In this document: positions 34,053-42,900 of the stretch, piece after piece
How the letters are laid out: every line of letters starts with the position of its first letter
How positions within the stretch are numbered: position 1 is the stretch's first letter
Assembly (NCBI RefSeq): GCF_011065895.1
Contig: NZ_JAALCR010000006.1
Span: forward strand, 124,001-188,000
DNA from: Paludisphaera rhizosphaerae
Lineage (GTDB): Bacteria; Planctomycetota; Planctomycetia; Isosphaerales; Isosphaeraceae
Length of the DNA stretch: 64,000 nt
Reading direction: 5' to 3'
The notes under the pieces: model-generated
The model's database searches: none
What the model saw: only the letters and a program-made list of their open reading frames with translations
Told to the model about the DNA's origin: nothing
Position numbers and translations under genes: made by a program

Positions 34053-34115
34053 TTCCTGTTCTTCCGCCGCCGCCCCCAAGACGGGGGCGGGCCACTCATC
34101 AAGGAGGATGACCCA

Positions 34116-34403
34116 ATGTCCGCTGTAACCAGCTACCGCAACGCCGCCGCCCGCTCATGGAGAGCCGCTGTCGATTCGGTGTCATCTAAATGCATCTACG
34201 TCTCGATTACTTCCCGAGTCGAACCCGGCGAGGACGGCCTGGCCGTCGCGACGATCCGCCTCCGCGACCCCCGCCACCTCTCCCCGGAGGAGGCAGTCGT
34301 CCGCGTCGAGGTCGACCTGGCGGAGGCCAAGGCCACGATGATCTCGACCCTCGCCCAGGCCGTCGCCAGGCTGAGAGGCCGCGACCAGGACGCCTCCCGT
34401 TAA
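34116..34403 (+). CDS. Small early phage protein B
   Basis: The 95-residue product starts 'MSAVTSYRNAAARSWRAAVD', with aaggagg upstream. It has a helix, a beta-strand part ('CIYVSITSRVEPGEDGLAVA') and a C-terminal helix ('AKATMISTLAQAVARLRGRD'), the same order of elements as its neighbours. No function is recognised. Confidence 0.6.
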   Translation: MSAVTSYRNAAARSWRAAVDSVSSKCIYVSITSRVEPGEDGLAVATIRLRDPRHLSPEEAVVRVEVDLAEAKATMISTLAQAVARLRGRDQDASR

Positions 34404-34421
34404 TCCCCAGAGGAGCCACCC

Positions 34422-34709
34422 ATGAGCATTGCAGCCCCAGCCCCAGCCCCCATCGGTCACGACTTGCAGGCCGTCCTCGTCGACTTGCTGGACACGCTCT
34501 CGCCGGGCCTGGCGATCAGTTATGACCTGTTGATCGACCCCGCCGGTCGCCTCGAGCGTGTTGACCTCTCAGCCGGGATCGCCGGCCGGGAGCCTCACCG
34601 GACGACGCTGCGGCCGGCCTCGAGCGTCGAGGAGGTCGTAGCCCGGGTGTTCACGGTCTGCGACCTGGCCAGGGCTGAGATCCCGGTTCCGGAAGGTTGC
34701 CCGTTCTGA
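34422..34709 (+). CDS. Small early phage protein C
   Basis: The 95-residue product starts 'MSIAAPAPAPIGHDLQAVLV' after gaggag. Helical and acidic, it ends 'DLARAEIPVPEGCPF'. It sits 18 bp after protein B. No family is recognised. Confidence 0.6.
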   Translation: MSIAAPAPAPIGHDLQAVLVDLLDTLSPGLAISYDLLIDPAGRLERVDLSAGIAGREPHRTTLRPASSVEEVVARVFTVCDLARAEIPVPEGCPF

Positions 34710-34734
34710 CCTCATCGCATTAAAGTAGCAACAC

Positions 34735-35016
34735 ATGGTCGCGCAACCCGAATGTCCTCGATGCGGCGGCCTCCTCGCTACGAGGGCCGCGAGACCGGGC
34801 GACTTCCCGCGAGGGATCGTCCCTGCCCCTTGGGTTTTTGTGATCGCATGCGGGCGTTGTGAAAACGCAGCGAGAGAGCACGCCGAAGATACCGCCTTCC
34901 TCGACCCCGACGGAGTCGAGGAGCCGCCCCGTTGCGGCTGGTGCGGCATGGCTCGTTATTGGGCCTTGCCGGGGATCGCCGTCTGTCCTTGCGATTGTGA
35001 TCCCCGATTGCATTAA
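34735..35016 (+). CDS. Zinc-ribbon-like early phage protein
   Basis: The 93-residue product has several CxxC pairs: 'CPRCGG', 'CGRCENAAREHAEDTAF', 'RCGWCGM' and 'VCPCDCDPRLH'. A zinc-binding or host-takeover protein is plausible. It stands in line with the early operon, 25 bp after protein C. Confidence 0.65.
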   Translation: MVAQPECPRCGGLLATRAARPGDFPRGIVPAPWVFVIACGRCENAAREHAEDTAFLDPDGVEEPPRCGWCGMARYWALPGIAVCPCDCDPRLH

Positions 35017-35090
35017 TCCGCTTCGCGCAATCGGCGACAACGGAGATACCTTGGATCGGGAGAGTTCACAACGAGGAGGAGGAGCAAGAG

Positions 35091-35378
35091 GTGGGGAACG
35101 ACTTACTACGGATCGAGGACTTGGCCAAACGTTGGGGGGTAACTATCCGGCAGGCCAAGACGGCCGCCCTCGAGGGCGATCTGCGCAGGATCGCCCTGCG
35201 TCCGAGGCGCAAGTACGTGAGTTGGGCGACGACCCGATTCGATGTCGCGGACGTCCTCGCGTGGGAGGCTGAGCGCAAGGAGGCCTCGACGATCCCCGCC
35301 GAGGCCTCCCCCGCCCCGCCCACCGTCAAGCCCTTGGGAGGCCGCCCGCGCGTCCCGAACCACCTCGGCCGTTGGTGA
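35091..35378 (+). CDS. Excisionase-like (winged HTH) protein
   Basis: The 95-residue product starts with GTG at 35,091 after an extended gaggaggaggag run. The N-terminal part 'LLRIEDLAKRWGVTIRQAKT' is a MerR/excisionase-type HTH, followed by a wing ('RIALRPRRKYVSWATTRFDV') and 'ADVLAWEAERK'. A Pro-rich tail follows. Its 3' end overlaps the convergent integrase gene by 53 bp, consistent with a recombination directionality factor. Role is inferred from fold and location. Confidence 0.75.
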   Translation: MGNDLLRIEDLAKRWGVTIRQAKTAALEGDLRRIALRPRRKYVSWATTRFDVADVLAWEAERKEASTIPAEASPAPPTVKPLGGRPRVPNHLGRW

Positions 35379-36534
35379 GGACTTCGGCCGCCGCGACGAT
35401 ATGGTCGTCTTTCAAATGCGCATACGTTCGCGCAATCATCGCCGGGCTGGTCCCGAGCAAGTCGCCGGCCGTGACGAGGTCGACTCCCGACATGACGAGA
35501 TTCGAGGCGGCGAGATGCCGCCACAAGTACCCCCTGATCCTACCTTCGTCCGCCGGCAACTCGACCCCGGCCGCCTTGGCAGCCAACCGATGTCGCTTGG
35601 TCTGATGTGCGAGGAGGGTGGCATTCCAGGCCCTCCCCCAGGACGACCGGTAGATCAACTCCCCGGCTTCCGGCTTGAGTCGAGCGTATAGACGTCGGAG
35701 GGGCCGGAGAATCGACGGCAGTAGGATAATCCGCCGAGGCTTGCCGGACTTCCTGGCGTTTTTCCAGTCGGCCCTGATCAGCAGGCCGTAGGTTGCCCCC
35801 GACGACGTCCGGCCGGCCTCCCATCGGATCTCTCCCCAAGTCGCCCGGTAAAACTCACTGGGCCTGGCCCCGGTCGCGATGAGGCAACGCTGCAGCAGCG
35901 CGAAATTCTTGAGGGTCTCGGTCTGGGGTTGGGACCGCAGCCACCGCAGCCACCGGGCCGCGTCCTTGCGCTCGCAGATGCGGACGTCGGCCGGTTTCCC
36001 CCGGGGGGTCTTGTAGCGGGCGAAGGGGTCGGCCGGTAGCAGGGGCTCGAGGCCGCCGCCGGGATGGACGCCCCACCGAAAGGCCGTCCTTACGATCCCC
36101 GTAGCCGTTCGCAAGTAGGCCGGCGAGATCGTCTTGTGCTTACCGATCCCAGGCCGCGCAGCCCATTGGACGGTGATCGACTCGAGGTGCGAGAGCTTCA
36201 CCTCGCGGACCGGTGTCGAGCCGAATTTCCGGCCGTTGACCACGAAGCCACAAGCCGTGGTTAGGACGCGAGCGTTGAGGTCCATCGTGTCGCCGTTGAG
36301 ATCGTCGCGGGCCACCCTCGCCCTGCACGCCTCGAGGTACAGGTTGCAGAGATCGGCGACGGTCGTGGTCGGGGTCGGCCTCGCGGCCTCCTTGACCAAG
36401 GCTCCGTACCAGGACCAGGCCTCCGACCTGTCCCGCTCGCCGATGTCCTTGGGAGCGGCGTGACGTCTCCCCTGGACCGTCGCCGCCCACCTCGACCGCT
36501 CTCGCCACCACCAGGGTCCGCCAGGCCTTGCCAT
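35326..36534 (-). CDS. Tyrosine recombinase / phage integrase
   Basis: The 402-residue product has an arm-binding N-terminal part, a core-binding helical domain (about residues 55-170), and a catalytic domain with Arg in 'GARPSEFYRATWGEIR' and Lys in 'ADWKNARKSGKPRR'. Its C-terminal 'RGYLWRHLAASNLVMSGVDL' and 'MIARTYAHL' hold the R..H pair and the nucleophilic Tyr. The first box His (HxLR) is replaced by Tyr (GYLWR), as in some families. It lies 83 bp inside attR. It acts on the 16-bp core at the bamA 3' end. Confidence 0.92.
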   Translation of the reverse strand: MARPGGPWWWRERSRWAATVQGRRHAAPKDIGERDRSEAWSWYGALVKEAARPTPTTTVADLCNLYLEACRARVARDDLNGDTMDLNARVLTTACGFVVNGRKFGSTPVREVKLSHLESITVQWAARPGIGKHKTISPAYLRTATGIVRTAFRWGVHPGGGLEPLLPADPFARYKTPRGKPADVRICERKDAARWLRWLRSQPQTETLKNFALLQRCLIATGARPSEFYRATWGEIRWEAGRTSSGATYGLLIRADWKNARKSGKPRRIILLPSILRPLRRLYARLKPEAGELIYRSSWGRAWNATLLAHQTKRHRLAAKAAGVELPADEGRIRGYLWRHLAASNLVMSGVDLVTAGDLLGTSPAMIARTYAHLKDDHIVAAAEVLTNGRGGSGRAGGLPRA

Positions 36535-36556
36535 CGGTCGACTCCTATCCGTTGCG

Positions 36557-36580
36557 GGGGTTTAGTACCGCTGAATAGTG
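36557..36580. promoter_or_regulatory. Putative integrase arm-type site on the right side
   Basis: ggggtttagtacc (36,557-36,569) and gaatagtg (36,573-36,580) repeat the left-side motif in the same orientation. The tract to attR also holds inverted pieces (gaatag/ctattc; tagtacc/ggtac). Lies between the integrase start and the core. Confidence 0.5.
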
Positions 36581-36616
36581 TCGATTATACGCTATTCCCT
36601 GAGAAATCGGAGGTAC

Positions 36617-36632
36617 TCAGTAGTTCGCGCTC
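36617..36632. repeat. attR core overlapping the bamA 3' end
   Basis: Identical to 8,795-8,810. On the minus strand it encodes the last four residues (SANY, the first codon shared at its edge) and the tga stop of bamA. The phage therefore replaces the gene end with an identical copy and leaves bamA intact. Confidence 0.85.
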
Positions 36633-39600
36633 ATGGAGAAGTTGAAGTACCGCAGGGCGTCGCCTTCGGCGTACATGACGGGGAAGGCGAGGTCGAAGCC
36701 CAGCGGAATTGGGCCCATGGCGGGGATCATCAGGCGGAGGCCCGTGCCGACGGAGACCCGCAGCTTGCTGAAGCTGTAGTCGTTTTCCACGGTGCCGAAG
36801 TCGGTGAAGACGACCTGCTGCACGGTGTCGGAGGCCGTCCAGGGGAACTGGTACTCCAGCGATCCCAGGGCCATCATCACGCCGCCGACGGGGACTCCCA
36901 GGGCCTTCGGGCTGACGGTGCGGTACTGGAAGCCGCGAAGGCTGCCGAAGTTACCGGCGAAGAACCGCTCGTAGACCGGCGTCGACTGAGTGGCGACTCC
37001 GAAGTGGCCGCGGAGGGTGACGAACCGCTTGCCGGTGCCGTCGGGGCGGCTTCCCGTCGTGTAGTGCATCCGGCCCTCAGCGTCGAACTTGGACCAGGTG
37101 TAGGTTCCCCAGCCCTGTTCGAAGGAGAATTCAGCGTACTGGCCTTTGGTGGCCATGAACGGGCTGTTGCGGTTGTCGAATCGGAGGCTCGGCCGCAGCG
37201 AGAACAGCGTCGAGTGACCGCTGGCGGCAAGATACTGGGCCGGCGCCGGGCTGCGGTAGCCGTAGAAGTTCACGTCCTCGATCCGCGCCGCGACGTCGGC
37301 GTAGGTGCTGGTGCCGAATTGGCGGCCCAGCGAGAACCGACCGCCGCCGCGAGCTTCGCTCCAGTTGGGGTAGAGACGATTGAAGAGGTAGCCGGCCGCG
37401 GCGCCGCCGATCGGCAGGCCGAACATGTACGGCTCGCGCAGGCTCATCTGGAAGCGGTTGATCAATGTACCCGGCTGGATGTCCAACCGGAACTCCTGCC
37501 CGCCGCCTCGGAACGCGGTGCCGTTGAAGATGTCGCTGAAGTTGCGCGGGACGTTGAAGATGTCGAAGTTCTTCTCATAGACCGTGACGTTGCCGAAGAG
37601 GCCCTGGAAGCTGCTAGCCGCCACGCCGACCATGAATCGGCCGGTGGGGGCTTCTTCAAGCGTCGTGACGATGTCCGCGTACGACCGATTCGGGAACGGG
37701 TCGTTGCGGTCGGGGCCGACGTCGGTCATGTTCAGGCCGGGGATGCTGGGGAACGACCCCGCGGGCTCGCCCGAACCGACCGGCGGCTGGTCTCGTCCCG
37801 GCGCGTTGGGGTCGACCGGCCTGCGGCCGAGCACACCGGGAGGGGCCGGAGCGGGAGCGGCGGACGGCGGCACCGTGTTCGCGGGAGGGGCGAAATAGCC
37901 CCCGGATCCCGAGCCGAACGGCTGCAGCGGCGAGAGGGCGTCCTCATCCCCCAGCGTCGAGCCCGGCGGCGCGGGGACGACCTCGTCATCCTGCATCCGG
38001 ACCTTCGGCGCAGCGGCCGCGGCGACGACCGTGGCGACGGGCTGCGACCGCCTCGCCGGAGCTTTCACCGTTGGCGGAGCGGGGGCGGTCGCCGGCGCAG
38101 GGGCGTCGTCGTCCGATGTCTCGGCCCCGGCAGGGACGACCTCGGAATCGAGGACGGGGCGATTGACGGTCCGGGCAGGTGTCGCGGCGGCTCGCGAGGG
38201 GGCGGGGCCTTCGTTTTCGGCCAGGGCGCGAGCGAGGAAGTCAGGCGCGTCGTCGCCGTTCTGCATGCGGGCACCGGCCATCTCGCTGAGCAGCGGCATC
38301 ATCAGGTCGCTGTACGGCTTGTCGCCGGGGCGTTCGTTGACGATCTTGATGTCGATCGTCTTGCCCATCTCGGGGTTCGTGTTGAAGTAGCTGAGGTTGG
38401 CCAGGCGCTTCTGGGCCATCTCCATCCGGTTCTTGTCCAGGACCTCGCCCGGGACGAGCCCCGCCTGCCAGAACTCGCGGAGGATGACGTCGCTGCGGGT
38501 CCGCGAGTTGCCGCGGATCTTGATCTCGCCCAGGTTGAACGCCGTGCTTTCCTCGATCTTGTAGACGAGGTCGACGATCCCCGGCTCGTTGGTGAAGCGG
38601 GGCTCGGCGTTGATCTGGGTCTTGATGCAGCCCAGCTCATAGTATTGCTTGAGCATGGTGTTGCGATCGTTGTCGCGGACGGCGTCCAGGAACGGTTGGC
38701 CGGAGTGCAGCGCCAGACCCTGGCGGAGCTGCTCCTCCTGGATCTGCTTGTTCCCCTCGAAGATCAGGTTGCGGACGTGGTAGCGGATCCCCTCGGAGAC
38801 GACGAAGGTCAGGTTGACGTCGCCCAGCCCGTCGCCGGGCTGGGTCACGGGCGTGACCCGGACCTCGAAGAAACCCTGCGACTGGTAATACTCGACGAGC
38901 TTGCGGACGTCGTCGTCGAGCAACTCGCGGCTGTAGCGGCCGCCGAGGCCGACGAGGATCGGCTTGCGGCTGGTGATCTTGGTCCGAAGCTGAGCGTCGG
39001 TGGCGAAGACGTTCCCCTTGAAATCGATCGAGGCCAGGTGGAACTTGTCCCCCTCGAAGATCTCGATGACGACGTCGAGGTCGCCGGGGTCGCCCCCCTT
39101 GACCAGCTTGACCTGGGCCAGCTCATAGCCCTTCTCGGTGTAGAGCCGCTCGATCTGCTGGACGGCCAGGCGGGTTCGCATGGGGTCTGCGCGGTTGCCG
39201 GCCTTGAGCGAGGTGGCCTCCTCGATCTCCTTCAGCCGGATCTTGCGCAGGCCGCGGAACTCGACCGAGCGAAGGATGGGCATCTCCTGGACCCGGAAGA
39301 TCAGAATGATGTTCCCGGAGCCCGGCGGCTTCTCCTCGTAGAACGGCTGGACGTCGGTGAACCACTTGGAGGCGATCAGCTCCTTGAGGTCGGTGTCCAC
39401 CCGCTGCTGGTCGTACTCCATGCCGGCCTTGCTCAGCAGCTTGGCGCGGATCTTCTCCGCAGTGATGCCTGAGTTCCCCTCGATGCGGACCTCGACGATC
39501 TTTCCCTTGGGAGGCGCCTGAGCCAGGGCCGGGATCGTTGAGGCGAGGGCGGTCGTCAGCAACGCAAGGGCGATCGCGAGGGCCCCGGCGCGGGGCCGGC

Positions 39601-39646
39601 GGGGCGTCGCGGGAATGACTTCGGCTTCGATGAGATTTCGCTCCAC
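36617..39646 (-). CDS. bamA: Outer membrane assembly factor BamA with long Pro/Ala-rich linker
   Basis: BamA inserts beta-barrel proteins into the outer membrane. With the GTG at 39,646 the product has 1,009 residues: a signal peptide ('GALAIALALLTTALASTIPA'), several POTRA domains (about residues 45-460), and a low-complexity linker (about 460-660, Pro/Ala/Asp-rich). A 16-stranded-barrel-type domain follows, with 'LGRQFGTSTYADVAARIEDV', 'GSLRGFQYRTV' and 'VSVGTGLRLMIPAMGPIPLG'. It ends FSMSANY, an aromatic end typical of the beta signal though with Tyr. A GTG at 39,733 would add a 29-residue extension without membrane character. The prophage inserted exactly at its 3' end. Confidence 0.9.
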   Translation of the reverse strand: MERNLIEAEVIPATPRRPRAGALAIALALLTTALASTIPALAQAPPKGKIVEVRIEGNSGITAEKIRAKLLSKAGMEYDQQRVDTDLKELIASKWFTDVQPFYEEKPPGSGNIILIFRVQEMPILRSVEFRGLRKIRLKEIEEATSLKAGNRADPMRTRLAVQQIERLYTEKGYELAQVKLVKGGDPGDLDVVIEIFEGDKFHLASIDFKGNVFATDAQLRTKITSRKPILVGLGGRYSRELLDDDVRKLVEYYQSQGFFEVRVTPVTQPGDGLGDVNLTFVVSEGIRYHVRNLIFEGNKQIQEEQLRQGLALHSGQPFLDAVRDNDRNTMLKQYYELGCIKTQINAEPRFTNEPGIVDLVYKIEESTAFNLGEIKIRGNSRTRSDVILREFWQAGLVPGEVLDKNRMEMAQKRLANLSYFNTNPEMGKTIDIKIVNERPGDKPYSDLMMPLLSEMAGARMQNGDDAPDFLARALAENEGPAPSRAAATPARTVNRPVLDSEVVPAGAETSDDDAPAPATAPAPPTVKAPARRSQPVATVVAAAAAPKVRMQDDEVVPAPPGSTLGDEDALSPLQPFGSGSGGYFAPPANTVPPSAAPAPAPPGVLGRRPVDPNAPGRDQPPVGSGEPAGSFPSIPGLNMTDVGPDRNDPFPNRSYADIVTTLEEAPTGRFMVGVAASSFQGLFGNVTVYEKNFDIFNVPRNFSDIFNGTAFRGGGQEFRLDIQPGTLINRFQMSLREPYMFGLPIGGAAAGYLFNRLYPNWSEARGGGRFSLGRQFGTSTYADVAARIEDVNFYGYRSPAPAQYLAASGHSTLFSLRPSLRFDNRNSPFMATKGQYAEFSFEQGWGTYTWSKFDAEGRMHYTTGSRPDGTGKRFVTLRGHFGVATQSTPVYERFFAGNFGSLRGFQYRTVSPKALGVPVGGVMMALGSLEYQFPWTASDTVQQVVFTDFGTVENDYSFSKLRVSVGTGLRLMIPAMGPIPLGFDLAFPVMYAEGDALRYFNFSMSANY

Positions 39647-39991
39647 CGGATCCGTCCCTGGCGCCGGAAGGCGTCTGGTTTTTGATACGTCTTGAGCGAT
39701 CGCGCCACGGCCTCCGGAACCTCGGCGCGGCACCGGCCCGCGAGGGCTCGGCGGACGTCGAAAGTCCGGCCCGGTCGATCATCCCAGTCGAAGTCGGGGA
39801 AGCGACGATCGCTCCCCCATCCCATGCCAAATCTGGATATCAGTCGACGTGTGCGCTCTGAGACGGCCGCGTCCTTCCTGGTCGCGAACCCCGCCTCTGC
39901 GCGTCGCCTGCGGACGAAAAGACGTGACAGGCGGGGGCTTTTTACTCAAGTTCCCCGGCTGACGCAAGCCCGGATGGAGCGATCCGAAAGA
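39647..39991. other. Intergenic stretch upstream of bamA
   Basis: About 345 bp between bamA and the FAD/Fe-S oxidoreductase gene, both on the minus strand. It should hold the bamA promoter. The tract around 39,830-39,950 is relatively AT-rich; no repeats or small genes were supported. Confidence 0.4.
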
Positions 39992-42900
39992 TCACGACAT
40001 CGCGTGGCGGGGCTTGGGGTCCTTGAGATGCAGGCGAAGCGACGGATTGAGGCCGTAGGATAGGGCCAGGAGCTTCACTGGGTGGACGGTCCGCTTGGTG
40101 GTCCCCTGCTCCATCTGGATCCGGCAGGCTCCGCATTCGGTGGCGCCGATCTCGATGTCCTCGTCCATCATTCGGCGGTGGAGTCCCCTTCCGGCGCGGA
40201 GGCTGGCGCGGAACTGGTGCGTCCGCAGGCCGAACGTCCCCCCCATGCCCGAGCACCCACGGTCGATGTATTCCAGGTCCAACTCAGGGATGCGTCCCAG
40301 GAGGTCTAGCCCCGGCTGGCCGACGTCGAGCGCCCGCAGGTGGCACGGCTGATGGTAGCCGACCTTCGCTCGCACCGGCTCGGTCGACGGCGGTAGTTGG
40401 CCTCGGGCGTCCAAACCCCGGAGGTACTGTCCCAGGTCCATCGTCGCGCGGGCCACGAGGTCGGCGTCCAGGTCGTCGGTCAGCTTGATGTATTCCTGCC
40501 GGAGCATTAGTGCTGCGGTCGGGTCGGAGCAAACGACGGTGTAGCCGTCGCGGACGGCGTCTCCCAGGGCTCGGAGGTTCCGCAGAGCCAACTCGCGGGC
40601 GTGGTCGACGTCGCCGACGACCAGGGGGGCGATCCCCGAGCTGCGCTGGGAGGGCGGGATGTAGACGTTTACACCCGCCTGCTGAAGCACTCCGACGGCC
40701 GATTCGGCCAGCTCGTGGTCATAGTAGTTGGCGTAGAGGTCGACGAAGTAGGCGACCCGCGGGCCTGGTCGAGAGGGTCTCGGTTTGTGGAGGCCGAGCC
40801 TCGCCGCCCGGACGGTGAACGGCGTGCGGCGAACCGGCGGCAGGACCCGTCTCCGTGAGACGCCGAAGGTCCGCTCCAGCAGCCAGCGAGCGCCGCGACG
40901 GGACATCAGATAGTTGGAGATCAGCGGAAAACGGCTGGCGAGTCGGGCCCACATCTCCACCCGGGCGAAGACCCAGTCGCCGGGGGCCAGACCGTGTTCC
41001 TCGACATACGCCGCCTTGGCCTCCATCACCAGGCTGGAGACGTCCACGCCGGCCGGGCACTCGCTCTGACAGAGCTTGCAGTGGATGCAGTAGGCGGCCT
41101 TCGCCAGGAACTCCTCCGAGCCCCAGGACCGCGGGTCGAGCCGGCCCGCCGCCGCCTGTCGGACGAGGTTCGCCTGGCCTCGGGGGGCGGCGGCCTCCTC
41201 GCCAAAGGCCCGGAAGCTCGGGCACATTCGCAGGGAAGGCTCCTCGCTGCGGCAAATGCCGCAGCCGTTGCACGCCGAGGCGACCGTCGCGAGATCATCC
41301 CCCGGCCATCGCAGCACTGGGAGGATGACCCCTTCCGCGGGCACCGTCGTCGAATCGGGCTGAACGGCGAATCCACCGCTGCCGACGTCCGACGGCGGCG
41401 CGTCGGCGACGGACGGCGACGACGGATACACCTTGAGCGGGCGGGCGACCGAGGAGTCGTCGACGACGTTGCCGGGGTTCAGCAGGCGAGCGGGGTCGAA
41501 CGCGTCCTTGACGTCTCGAGAAATCCGCGACGGCTCGCCCAGGCGGCGGGCCGAAAGATGCGTCCGGGCGAGCCCCAGTCCCCTCCCCGAGGCGATCGAG
41601 CCGCCGGCGGCCAGCACGACGTCGAAGAATTCGGCCGCCAGGTCGTCGAGCCCCGCGCGAGCGGCGGCGTCGCTCGGATCGAGGAACGGCCGCATGCGGA
41701 TCCGCCCCTCGGCCGCGAACACGTCGAGCGACCAGGTCAGGTCGCGACTTCGCAGAACCTCCTGCAAGCTCCGGATCGCCGGCGCAAGTCGCTCGACGGG
41801 CACCGAAACCCCCTCCACGACGGGCGAAGGCGCCGACCGTCCCCGCCCGCGCTGGAAGAGCGGCTCGATCCGCTTCCGCAGCCTCACCATCTGCTCGCAG
41901 TCGCCTCGGCGATGGATCGTCGCCGGGTCGGCCGAGAGCAGCCCGGTCCGCCTTGCCTTCTCGATCAGCAGCCGGGCTTTCGCCGTGACGTCGGCCGACG
42001 AATCCGCCTCGAACTCCACCACCATCAGCGATTCGACCGATTCGCCGACGTGTTCTCGGATCAGGGGTTCGACGTCGCGCGCCAGGCTGACGGACCGCCA
42101 GTCGTAGAGGTCGCAGGCGGAGGGGGAAGTGTCGCCGCCGATCAGGAACGGGACGCAGCCGGCGGCGTCGGCCAGGCGAACGAACGGCAGCAGGACCACG
42201 ATCGTCGCCGTCGGCAGCGGGACGGTCCGCAGGGTCGCCCGAACGATCATCGCCAGCGACCCTTCCGACCCACAGAGGAGCCGGGCCAGGTCGACCCCGT
42301 CGTCGGACATGGCGGCCAGGTCATAGCCGACCCGTTCCCGATCACGCAGGTCCGGAGGGTGAGCGTCGGGCCGAAGTTCCCACACGGCCCGACGTCGTTT
42401 GTGGATTCGGTGGAGCTTCTGGACGACCAGTTCCTTGAAGTCGGCCGGCTCGTCCTCGAAATCCGGCCAGGGCTCGCGGCCGACATCGGCCGTCTCGCCC
42501 TGGGCGAAGACGACTCCCAACCGCTCCACCTGGCGGCCGAACGTCCCGAACTTACATGACCGCGAGCCTGCGGCGTCGACCGCGATCGTCCCCCCTAGTG
42601 TGGCGGCCTCGGAGGCGGCCGGAGTCGGCTCCAGGCGCCGTCCCAGGGGGGCCAGGCGAGTGTTCAGGTCGTCCACCACGACCCCGGCCTCGGCCTCGAC
42701 CCAATCCTCGTTGATCGTCAAAACGCGCCTTAGGTGGCGGCTGAAGTCGACGATCAAACCCTCCCCCAGCGCTCCGCCGCCGGTGTCGGTGGCCGCTCCC
42801 CTCGGGTGGAGGGTCAGATTGTTCTCGGTCGCGTATCGGGCGAGAGTCGCCGCGTCTTCGACCGTCAACGGAGCGACGGCCCCCAGCGGGTCGATCTCGA

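Larger units (their letters stand above)
8795..36632. mobile_element. Siphovirus-type HK97-like prophage integrated at the 3' end of bamA
   Basis: The element is bounded by an identical 16-bp direct repeat at 8,795-8,810 and 36,617-36,632. The integrase lies next to the right repeat. Inside are all main modules of a tailed phage: small and large terminase, portal, prohead protease, HK97 capsid, connectors, tail tube, frameshifting tail chaperones, tape measure, tail-tip proteins, HNH, small membrane proteins, prim-pol, helicase and excisionase-like protein. None of the core genes is visibly broken, so it may be inducible (inference). Two host-type defence-like cargo genes sit between attL and the tail cluster. 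No clear endolysin or CI-like repressor was found. Confidence 0.93.

Noticed and set aside
36617-36632. tRNA gene as the integration target
   Set aside because: No tRNA-like cloverleaf near either att copy. The core lies in the bamA coding end.
36578-39472. Very long open frame (964 codons) on the plus strand, antisense to bamA
   Set aside because: Its translation is Val/Asp/Gly/Arg-rich without domains and mirrors the codon pattern of the true bamA gene on the other strand.
40994-42559. 521-codon open frame antisense to the FAD/Fe-S oxidoreductase
   Set aside because: Arg/Gly-rich low-complexity translation. The opposite strand encodes a clear enzyme across the whole region.
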